Shown: in pieces, positions 57,781 to 64,000 of the stretch
Layout: each line of letters starts with the position of its first letter
Position numbering within the stretch: position 1 is the stretch's first letter
The notes under the pieces: generated by a model
Told to the model about the DNA's origin: nothing
The model's input: only the letters and a program-made list of their open reading frames with translations
Databases searched by the model: none
Position numbers and translations under genes: made by a program
From: CAYRFF01 sp964436125
GTDB lineage: Bacteria; Bacteroidota; Bacteroidia; Chitinophagales; Saprospiraceae
Length of the DNA: 64,000 nucleotides
Assembly (NCBI GenBank): GCA_964436125.1
Contig: CAYTBT010000007.1
Span: forward strand, 40,951-104,950
Direction: 5' to 3'

Positions 57781-58647
57781 TTAAGCTATTGCCATCATGA
57801 CAAGAACACAGATTAAAGTGATAATCATGCTCCCATCTACGAGAAAAGTATAATAATAATCATTGTGTTCCTTAAATGCTTGGCTCAGGATAAAAGCTAT
57901 AATGATATATGCGATAGCCATGCCGTAAAAAACAGGAATACGTACAAGGTGAAAGCCGTAAGTCAGCACTCCCATAAGCCCAATGGCAATTATCAAGCAT
58001 AAAATACCTAGTATCATTGCATTTTTATATCCGATGCTTGAGACAAGAGTCTCAACAGATTGTTGTTCATCAAGATGCAAGTCCCTGAAATCAAAGGGTA
58101 AGGCAATTGCACTTATGAAGAGAAATTTCTCGATGCCCAAACCTATAATCAAGCCACTTGAAGCAGAGGAAAAATGCAGTGGTACGACACAACAGAGCCA
58201 TGACCAGCTGAAAGCAATTAAGAAGATTTTTAAAAAATTATAGTCTCTCAGTCGCTTCTTACCCGGGAATATCGGTAAGATATAGAGCAGGGCAATGAGG
58301 GTCGGTGCGCATACAAGAAATTTAACCGTCCAGCTGAATTCAATAAAGTAATAAAGGCAGAGGAGCGCACAGAGAGATGAAGAGACGATATAAAAGCTTT
58401 TATAATGCCTTATTTTATAAAATCGCTCCTCGAGATCATTCCCGAGCTTGTTTATGCGAAAAAGAGAAAATAATCGATGTAGATTATATATCACAAAGGT
58501 CCCGCAGCCGACGAATATATAGTAGCCCACGGGTATTTCATAGCAGCAAAAATACAAGACGGTTAAATGAACGGCTGCCAAGGCACATCCCGCAATATAA
58601 ATGTGGCTATATAAAAGAAAGTCCAGGGCGCGCCATAATGCCTTCAC
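57781..58647 (-). CDS. UbiA-like prenyltransferase superfamily membrane protein, first motif degenerate
   Basis: A 288-residue protein with about eight membrane helices that resembles UbiA prenyltransferases. The second aspartate-rich motif is present as PFDFRDLHLDEQQSVET (D-x-x-D-x-x-x-D) near 180-190. The first, normally N-x-x-x-D-x-x-x-D, reads IYNLHRLFSLFR with no aspartate, so normal prenyl-diphosphate binding is doubtful. It is the last gene of the apparent pyrE-M42-UbiA-like operon, 15 bases after the M42 gene. Confidence 0.72.
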   Translation of the reverse strand: MKALWRALDFLLYSHIYIAGCALAAVHLTVLYFCCYEIPVGYYIFVGCGTFVIYNLHRLFSLFRINKLGNDLEERFYKIRHYKSFYIVSSSLCALLCLYYFIEFSWTVKFLVCAPTLIALLYILPIFPGKKRLRDYNFLKIFLIAFSWSWLCCVVPLHFSSASSGLIIGLGIEKFLFISAIALPFDFRDLHLDEQQSVETLVSSIGYKNAMILGILCLIIAIGLMGVLTYGFHLVRIPVFYGMAIAYIIIAFILSQAFKEHNDYYYTFLVDGSMIITLICVLVMMAIA

Positions 58648-58662
58648 GCTGTCGTTTATCGG

Positions 58663-59742
58663 TTAAAAATATTTAAAATTATGATTGTCTTCAATCTCCA
58701 TCAATGTGTTGTAAATAAGCTCAACCACATGTGCTATATCATCTTTATGAGCCATTTCAACCGTCGTATGCATATATCGCAGTGGTAAGGATATTAACGC
58801 GGACGGAACACCGCTACGCGAATAAGCAAATGCGTCTGTATCTGTGCCGGTACTCCGAGATGCGGCTTCCCGTTGAATGGGTATATTGCTTTTCTCCGCA
58901 GTATCTATGATAAGTTCTCTCAAGATATTGTGCACCGCAGGAGCATAAGTTACAGAAGGTCCATTGCCACATTTTACCTCACCGTATTGTTTCTTGTCGA
59001 TATGTGGTGTGCTTGTATCATGTGTAACATCGGTGACTATCGCGGCATTGGGGTTGATATTGTGCGCAATCATCTGTGCACCACGGAGTCCGATTTCTTC
59101 CTGTACAGAATTGACGACATACAGAGAATAGGGGAGTTCAACCTTATTTTCCTTGAGTTTCCTTGCTACCTGAGCTATACAGTATCCACCCATCCTATTG
59201 TCAAGTGCCCTTCCTACGTAGTACCGATTATTGAGCTCCATCAATTCGTCCTCATAGGTGATGAGACATCCGACATGAATGCCCATTTCTTCAACTTCTT
59301 CCTTGCTAGTTGCGCCTACATCGATGAAAATATTCTTTACTTGTGGGTAAAGCTTTGCTTTGTCGCCCTTTCTTACATGAATCGCAGGCCAGCCAAATAC
59401 ACCTTTCACCACACCATCCTTGGTGTGAATATTTACGCGCTTGGACGCAGCAATAATATGATCAGATCCACCGTCTTTTATAACCTTAATTAAACCGTCC
59501 TTGGTAATATAATTGACGTACCATGCTATTTCATCCGCATGTGCTTCAATGACAACGCGATAGTCCTTCCCCGGATTAATAATTCCATAGGCTGTACCAT
59601 AATTGTCTAGCTCAACCTCATCGACGTAATCTTTCACATATTCTGTCCATAATTTCTGTCCATTCAACTCAAATCCCGTCGGCGCGGCATTGTTCAGATA
59701 TTTAAATAGAAATTCACTGGACTGTTTATCAAATATATCCAT
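58663..59742 (-). CDS. M42 family metallopeptidase (TET/PepA-like aminopeptidase)
   Basis: A 359-residue dinuclear-metal aminopeptidase that forms large cytoplasmic assemblies and clips residues from peptides. Metal ligands are visible in VVIEAHADEIAWYV near 62-75 (His), GRALDNRMGGY near 180 (Asp), VQEEIGLRGA near 212 (catalytic Glu-Glu), TDVTHDT near 235 (Asp) and RYMHTTVEMAHKDD near 325 (His). The PDZ-like insertion of the family fits about 85-165. It follows pyrE after 17 bases. Confidence 0.93.
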   Translation of the reverse strand: MDIFDKQSSEFLFKYLNNAAPTGFELNGQKLWTEYVKDYVDEVELDNYGTAYGIINPGKDYRVVIEAHADEIAWYVNYITKDGLIKVIKDGGSDHIIAASKRVNIHTKDGVVKGVFGWPAIHVRKGDKAKLYPQVKNIFIDVGATSKEEVEEMGIHVGCLITYEDELMELNNRYYVGRALDNRMGGYCIAQVARKLKENKVELPYSLYVVNSVQEEIGLRGAQMIAHNINPNAAIVTDVTHDTSTPHIDKKQYGEVKCGNGPSVTYAPAVHNILRELIIDTAEKSNIPIQREAASRSTGTDTDAFAYSRSGVPSALISLPLRYMHTTVEMAHKDDIAHVVELIYNTLMEIEDNHNFKYF

Positions 59743-59759
59743 CTGTTTTATTTATCCTT

Positions 59760-60404
59760 TTATGATTTACTGTAATTTTCCGACCATCTCCTCGGTGATT
59801 TCCGCCATTCTTGCAAAGATTTTATCTCTTCCATAGAAACGTACTCTTCGCTTGCTGCGATATCGAGTAATGTGTCATATCCTGTTAATGAACGGTATTT
59901 TATATTCGCTTCCGCAAATTTTTCTTTTGCCTCATCAAGGCCATAGCTGAAAATGGCAATTAATCCCACGATCTCCGCACCTATTTCTTCTATCGCTTTA
60001 CATGCACTTAATGAAGATTTTCCTGTCGAAATAAGGTCCTCCACCACAACAACTTTCTGCCCCGCTTCTACTATTCCTTCAATACGGTTCTTCCTGCCAT
60101 GTGCTTTTGCTTGTGATCGGATATATGAAAATGGCAAGTCAAGCCTATCCGCCACTAGCACACCATGTGGTATTCCACCGGTAGCTACACCGGCAATCCC
60201 ATCTATAATGCCAAATTCCCTTACGAGATTGGTCAATCCATCCCGGATTGTTCTGCGCACAGAAGGATAAGATAAAGTCAGTCTGTTGTCGCAGTATATA
60301 GGAGATTGTAAGCCCGAGGACCACGTAAATGGTTTTTGTGGACTTAATTTTATTGCTTTTATTTGTAGTAGTTGAGATGCAATGTCTCCGGCTACCAGCT
60401 CCAT
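59760..60404 (-). CDS. pyrE: Orotate phosphoribosyltransferase
   Basis: Converts orotate and PRPP to orotidine 5'-phosphate, the fifth step of pyrimidine synthesis. The PRPP-binding loop KVVVVEDLISTGKSSLSACKA is near 118-138, the GVATGGIPHGVLVADRL block near 75 and the lysine-rich loop SYIRSQAKAHGRKNRIEG near 95-110. The length of 214 residues is standard. Its -7 promoter element overlaps the start of the divergent NUDIX gene. The other pyrimidine genes in the window (pyrR, pyrB) are about 50 kb away. Confidence 0.95.
   Translation of the reverse strand: MELVAGDIASQLLQIKAIKLSPQKPFTWSSGLQSPIYCDNRLTLSYPSVRRTIRDGLTNLVREFGIIDGIAGVATGGIPHGVLVADRLDLPFSYIRSQAKAHGRKNRIEGIVEAGQKVVVVEDLISTGKSSLSACKAIEEIGAEIVGLIAIFSYGLDEAKEKFAEANIKYRSLTGYDTLLDIAASEEYVSMEEIKSLQEWRKSPRRWSENYSKS
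59908..59919 (-). repeat. Dispersed 12-mer copy: ATTTGCGGAAGC
   Basis: Exact match to ATTTGCNNAAGC on the minus strand, read in frame as K-F-A-E-A-N in pyrE. Confidence 0.7.
60335..60365 (+). promoter_or_regulatory. Possible NUDIX-gene promoter inside pyrE
   Basis: TTTG (60335-60338), 19 bases, TttaTTTG (60358-60365), one mismatch from the -7 consensus, within the first codons of the divergent pyrE. Confidence 0.42.
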
Positions 60405-60432
60405 AGCTTATGTTTTTAATGATGAATTTATA

Positions 60433-60440
60433 CAAATGTA
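60433..60440 (-). promoter_or_regulatory. pyrE -7 promoter element over the NUDIX start codon
   Basis: TAcaTTTG on the minus strand covers the ATG (60436-60438) of the divergent gene. The pyrE leader would be about 22 bases. Confidence 0.58.
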
Positions 60441-61056
60441 CAAAATCTATATAAACGATTTACCCTTGCTTATCGCTCATCCTGAAAATGTGGATAAATT
60501 TCCGCATTCTGCACTCGTAAGCCCTTTTATCAATAAGCCCAAAATTCTCTTGAACTACATTGATAAGCTCGAAAAACAGAATGAGGATTATCCCGGAATT
60601 GTTTTAACAGATCGCAACCCCGATGAAGCTTTTCAATATTTTAGTGATTTGTATAAGATTAAGGAAGCCGGTGGTGGACTTGTGCTCAATCCAAATGATG
60701 AAATACTCTTCATATTTCGGAGAGGACATTGGGATTTGCCGAAAGGCAAGATGGAAAAAGGGGAAAGTATCAGAGAAACAGCGGGCAGGGAAGTGATGGA
60801 AGAAACAGGTCTTGAAGAGCTCCGGATTGAAGATAAGTTATGTATTACCTACCATACTTATCGCTTAGCGCGGAAAGGACGGATACTCAAGCCTACACAT
60901 TGGTTCAGGATGCGCATCGACAGTATGAAACCAGTCCTGAAATTGCAGACAGAGGAAGATATTGTCGATTCTATATGGATGACTAAGGAAGATTTCCTAG
61001 AAAATTATGCCCATAAAAGCTTTAGGAGCATTGTAGACGCTGTCCGGAGCCTCTGA
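60436..61056 (+). CDS. NUDIX hydrolase
   Basis: A 206-residue pyrophosphohydrolase acting on a nucleoside diphosphate linked to some group X. The NUDIX box is complete: GKMEKGESIRETAGREVMEETGLEE, near 105-130, with the REVMEE metal-binding core. The N-terminal 80 residues (INDLPLLIAHPENVDKFPH...) are not part of the NUDIX fold and may give specificity. The start at 60436 is preferred over 60382, which would overlap pyrE. It is divergent from pyrE with only 31 bases between the start codons. Confidence 0.9.
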   Translation: MYKIYINDLPLLIAHPENVDKFPHSALVSPFINKPKILLNYIDKLEKQNEDYPGIVLTDRNPDEAFQYFSDLYKIKEAGGGLVLNPNDEILFIFRRGHWDLPKGKMEKGESIRETAGREVMEETGLEELRIEDKLCITYHTYRLARKGRILKPTHWFRMRIDSMKPVLKLQTEEDIVDSIWMTKEDFLENYAHKSFRSIVDAVRSL

Positions 61057-61152
61057 ATGGCGATTGATTGCAATTAAGAATGGAATCCTATCCCCCCAAT
61101 GCCTCAATGCTATCATCCTAGGAAAGGCAATGTAGCTTATTATTAGGCTTGT

Positions 61153-62301
61153 TTATACCTCACCGTTTAAAATCTGCCGTGAAATGACAAGTTTCTGAAT
61201 TTCCGATGTCCCCTCACCGATTGTACAGAGCTTGGAGTCTCGATAGAACTTCTCAACGGGAAAATCCTTGGTATAACCATAACCACCGTGAATCTGAACC
61301 GCATCAGTTGAAATTTCTACACAGCATTCCGACGCATAATACTTGGCAATAGCGGACTTCTTAGTTACGGGTTCTCCCTTTTCTTTTAAATCGGCAGCCT
61401 CACGGATCAAGAGTTCAGAGGCCTCAATCTTTGTTGCCATATCTGCAAGCTTAAATGCGATGCCCTGGAAATGTGAAATCGCTTTGCCGAATTGCTCTCT
61501 TTCCTTGGCATACTTTGTCGCTGCTTCATAGGCACCCTTGGAAATGCCGAGACCCAGTGATGCAATGGAAATACGACCGCCATCGAGCACTTTCATTGCC
61601 TGAATAAAGCCATCGCCCTCATCACCGAGCATCTGATCGCTAGGAACTTTACAATCGCTGAAAATCATTTCAGCAGTTTCTGAAGCGCGCATACCCAGCT
61701 TGTTTTCTTTCTTGCCTCCGGAAAATCCATCCGTGCCCCTTTCAACGATAAACGCTGTCATGCCATGGCTATCGAGTAATTCTCCTGTACGGACGATTAC
61801 CACTGCTACTTCTGCAGAAATACCATGTGTTATCCAGCACTTTGTGCCATTAATGACATAGTTATCGCCTTGTTGTTCAGCTACACACTTCATGCGTCCG
61901 GCATCACTACCGGTATTGGGTTCTGTTAAGCCCCATGCACCTATCCATTCACCGCTTGCAAGCTTAGGGAGATATTTTTTCTTTTGTTCTTCACTGCCGA
62001 ATTGTAGAATATGGCCGGTACATAATGAATTATGCGCGGCAACAGACAAGCCTATCGAAGGATCGACCTTGGAGATTTCATCGATTATGGTGACGTATTC
62101 CTGGTAACCCAGACCCGCTCCACCATATTCTTCCGGCACCAATACGCCCAGAAAGCCATATTCTCCCATTTTCTTCATTGTTTCTACAGGAAATATCTGC
62201 TCCTCGTCCCATTTCATAATATTGGGGCGTATGTATGTCTCGGCAAAGTCTTGCGCACTTTGCCTTATTAAATCGAGGTTTTCACGTCTATTCTTATCCA
62301 T
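61153..62301 (-). CDS. Acyl-CoA dehydrogenase
   Basis: A 382-residue FAD-dependent beta-oxidation enzyme (short/medium-chain or branched type). Visible blocks are the substrate/FAD site WGLTEPNTGSDAG near 128-141, NGTKCWITHG near 160, RISIASLGLGISKGAYEAAT near 245-265, and the C-terminal IHGGYGYTKDFPVEKFYRD with the catalytic-base glutamate in TIGEGTSEIQKLVI near 366. The exact acyl chain is not determinable. It stands alone between the NUDIX and rarA genes. Confidence 0.95.
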   Translation of the reverse strand: MDKNRRENLDLIRQSAQDFAETYIRPNIMKWDEEQIFPVETMKKMGEYGFLGVLVPEEYGGAGLGYQEYVTIIDEISKVDPSIGLSVAAHNSLCTGHILQFGSEEQKKKYLPKLASGEWIGAWGLTEPNTGSDAGRMKCVAEQQGDNYVINGTKCWITHGISAEVAVVIVRTGELLDSHGMTAFIVERGTDGFSGGKKENKLGMRASETAEMIFSDCKVPSDQMLGDEGDGFIQAMKVLDGGRISIASLGLGISKGAYEAATKYAKEREQFGKAISHFQGIAFKLADMATKIEASELLIREAADLKEKGEPVTKKSAIAKYYASECCVEISTDAVQIHGGYGYTKDFPVEKFYRDSKLCTIGEGTSEIQKLVISRQILNGEV

Positions 62302-62398
62302 ATTTATCTACAATTGAAACATAAAGATAGCGGTAATCATGGTAATTTCAAGATTAAAACAGGGGAATTTTAGAAAACTTCTTGTACCCGGTATTAAT

Positions 62399-63700
62399 TC
62401 ATTCTTCTTCTTTCTGCATTGAATTGCGTGATGCACCGGAGCGCATTTTCTGCATATTTGCTATGATTTTTTGCTCTGCGGCATTTTCTGCAGGCTGATA
62501 GAAGAATTGTTTTTTCATGCCTTTCGGCAAATATTCTTGTGCAACATAATGCTGCGGATAATCGTGTGGGTATTTATATTCCTTGCCGTATCCGGCATCT
62601 TTCATGAGTTTTGTCGGTGCATTCCTCAGATGCAAAGGGACCGGGTGATTTCTGTGATTTCGGACATAATCAAGCGCCTTATTAATGGCATTGTATGCAG
62701 AGTTGCTCTTAGGTGATGTGGCGAGATATATCGTTGCTTCTGAAAGGATAATCCGAGCTTCCGGCATACCGACAAATTGTACAGCACTCGCACATTGATT
62801 GGCCATTAATAGTGCATTGGGATTGGCAAGGCCGATATCTTCAGCAGCAGATATAATGAGCCTGCGAGTAATAAACTTAATGTCCTCTCCACCTTCAAGC
62901 ATGCATGCAAGCCAATAAATTGCTGCTTGAGGATCAGAACCTCGGATAGATTTAATGAAAGCAGAGATTATGTCGTAGTGATTCTCACCTCGTTTGTCGT
63001 AAGGCAATATTTGAGACTGAGATACATGGATAAAATCGGCATCCTTTAAGCGGATGGAACCATTTTTACTATTGTCTTGATATTGAACGGCCATCTCCAG
63101 GAGATTTAAAGCCTTTCTAGCATCGCCATTGCTGAGCCGATTGAGTGCAACATAAGATAATACCTCAATGTCTTTATGCTTAAACTCGGCATCGGTGTGA
63201 ATGGCCTTTTCTATCAATTGCTTGATTTCCTCATCCTCCAGTCTCTCGAGTTTATATACTTGCATCCGTGATAGCAGTGCCGGATTTACCTCAAATGATG
63301 GGTTCTCCGTCGTCGTGCCTATTAAAGTTACCGTTCCATTTTCCACAGCACCGAGCAGACTGTCCTGCTGAGACTTAGAAAAACGGTGTATCTCATCGAT
63401 AAATAGAATAGGAGAGGCTGTATTGAAAAAGCGAGAATCCTCTGCCTTTTTTATTGCTGTTCTGATGTCTTTTACCCCGGAGTTTATGGCACTTAATTTA
63501 TAAAAAGGGCATTGAAGCTCTTGGGCAATGATATGCGCTATTGTCGTCTTTCCGATTCCGGGAGGTCCCCATAAAATCATCGATGGTATCTGCCCGGAGA
63601 GGATAAGTTTACGAAGTACGCCACCTTCTTGTAGCAGCTTCTTCTGTCCTATGAGTCCGTCCAATGTTCCAGGGCGCATTCTTTCAGCAAGTGGTTCCAC
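62399..63700 (-). CDS. rarA: Replication-associated recombination protein A (RarA/MgsA)
   Basis: A 433-residue AAA+ ATPase that acts at stalled replication forks, related to eukaryotic WRNIP1 and clamp-loader subunits. The motifs are Walker A WGPPGIGKTTIAH near 44-52, Walker B ILFIDEIHRFSKSQQD near 98-113, sensor 1 IGTTTENPSFEVNPALLSR near 130-148, and the C-terminal tetramerisation region (ALDYVRNHRNHPVPLHLRNA). Its length is normal, with a short charged tail (KMRSGASRNSMQKEEE). Confidence 0.95.
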   Translation of the reverse strand: MEPLAERMRPGTLDGLIGQKKLLQEGGVLRKLILSGQIPSMILWGPPGIGKTTIAHIIAQELQCPFYKLSAINSGVKDIRTAIKKAEDSRFFNTASPILFIDEIHRFSKSQQDSLLGAVENGTVTLIGTTTENPSFEVNPALLSRMQVYKLERLEDEEIKQLIEKAIHTDAEFKHKDIEVLSYVALNRLSNGDARKALNLLEMAVQYQDNSKNGSIRLKDADFIHVSQSQILPYDKRGENHYDIISAFIKSIRGSDPQAAIYWLACMLEGGEDIKFITRRLIISAAEDIGLANPNALLMANQCASAVQFVGMPEARIILSEATIYLATSPKSNSAYNAINKALDYVRNHRNHPVPLHLRNAPTKLMKDAGYGKEYKYPHDYPQHYVAQEYLPKGMKKQFFYQPAENAAEQKIIANMQKMRSGASRNSMQKEEE

Positions 63701-64000
63701 GTCGTAAGGATATTGTGCTTTATTAATGATATTTCTCAGCGCAGTATAGGCAATTTATCGGAATTTCTATGAAGCTATTCACTTTTATTTAGACTTATGC
63801 ATAGACTGGTATATTCTGTGATCTTCAGCTGCTGTGGACTTAAGATGTAGATAGTGATTTGTTCACAGAAATAGAAGGATTTTACACATTTCCTGTTTTC
63901 ACCATATTTCAAGACTCGGGAGCTATGAATATTAAAAATATCTATAAATCAATTATCTATGATAAAAATAATTTCAATTCTTGGTGTTCCGAAGAGAAAT
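63701..64000. other. Right-edge intergenic region
   Basis: AT-rich, no clear promoter or terminator. A frame that stays open to the end of the window begins at 63925. Confidence 0.4.
63925..64000 (+). CDS. Possible start of a gene running off the right edge
   Basis: An ATG followed by 24 further open codons (MNIKNIYKSIIYDKNNFNSW...) to the window end. The residues are AT-codon-rich (N, I, K), and no promoter consensus is clear upstream. Too little is visible to call a product; it could also be chance. Confidence 0.3.
   Translation, partial: MNIKNIYKSIIYDKNNFNSWCSEEK

Noticed and set aside
5746..59919. The 12-bp motif explained purely as codons for Leu-Arg-Lys
   Set aside because: Some copies do encode L-R-K (5746, 7606, 57162), but others encode F-A-(Q/E)-A in frame, some are antisense to the gene, and three are intergenic.
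1..64000. tRNA or rRNA genes
   Set aside because: I searched by eye for T-loop sequences (GTTCRANYC with acceptor pairing) in the gaps and found none.

Overview
This window is a piece of a Bacteroidota chromosome, most likely from the Saprospiria or a nearby lineage (inference). Four proteins carry type IX secretion (T9SS) C-terminal sorting domains. Many genes have the Bacteroidota promoter signature (-33 TTTG, about 19 bp, -7 TAnnTTTG) and none has a clear Shine-Dalgarno site. Family content fits too: DUF6029 and Omp28 proteins, CtlX, a TonB-dependent receptor with a carboxypeptidase-like N-terminal domain, and an ATP synthase operon without atpD/atpC. I see no tRNA, rRNA, CRISPR array, insertion sequence or prophage. 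Almost every gene is intact; clpB is cut by the left edge and a possible gene start is cut by the right edge.

Layout. 1-5.8 kb, leftward: clpB, a 2-aminomuconate deaminase (RidA superfamily), two tiny unknown genes, a PLP racemase, a GNAT acetyltransferase and a hotdog thioesterase. 6.0-11.1 kb, rightward operon: argS-glnS-pyrR-pyrB. 11.4-18.8 kb: envelope and secreted proteins (TolB-M28-PDZ peptidase, FG-GAP T9SS protein, TlpA-like thioredoxin, DUF6029 barrel, Omp28 lipoprotein). 18.8-24 kb: pheT, a ZapB-like coiled coil, zapA and rny. 24.2-29.4 kb: atpBEFHAG. 29.5-35 kb: sugar nucleotidyltransferase, rpsP, an unknown 463-aa protein, saccharopine dehydrogenase-like protein and prmC. 35-44.3 kb: a SUI1 factor overlapping a degenerate beta-lactamase-fold protein, CtlX, a TonB receptor, a multidomain T9SS protein, a patatin and a PyrR-like phosphoribosyltransferase. 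44.5-49.1 kb: an HdrD/LutA-like Fe-S operon interrupted by an RCC1-repeat T9SS protein. 49.2-64 kb: TPR lipoprotein, unknown helical protein, dockerin-bearing T9SS protein, M20 dipeptidase-FKBP-trmD operon, pyrE-M42-UbiA-like operon, NUDIX hydrolase, acyl-CoA dehydrogenase and rarA.

The most unusual signal is at DNA level and not a gene: a 12-bp word, ATTTGCGNAAGC (strictly ATTTGCNNAAGC), occurs at least 14 times exactly and 5 more times with one mismatch. It lies on both strands, in several reading frames and in intergenic DNA. A 10-fixed-base motif should occur about 0.1 times in 64 kb of random sequence. It behaves like a dispersed genome signature such as a DNA-uptake or chromosome-maintenance sequence, or a protein-binding site; I know of no description of it. 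Secondary points are a leaderless promoter on a PyrR-like gene, a promoter-proximal leader hairpin on the unknown 463-aa gene, the secreted RCC1 protein inside a tight Fe-S redox operon, and several pseudo-enzyme-like domains that lack key residues.
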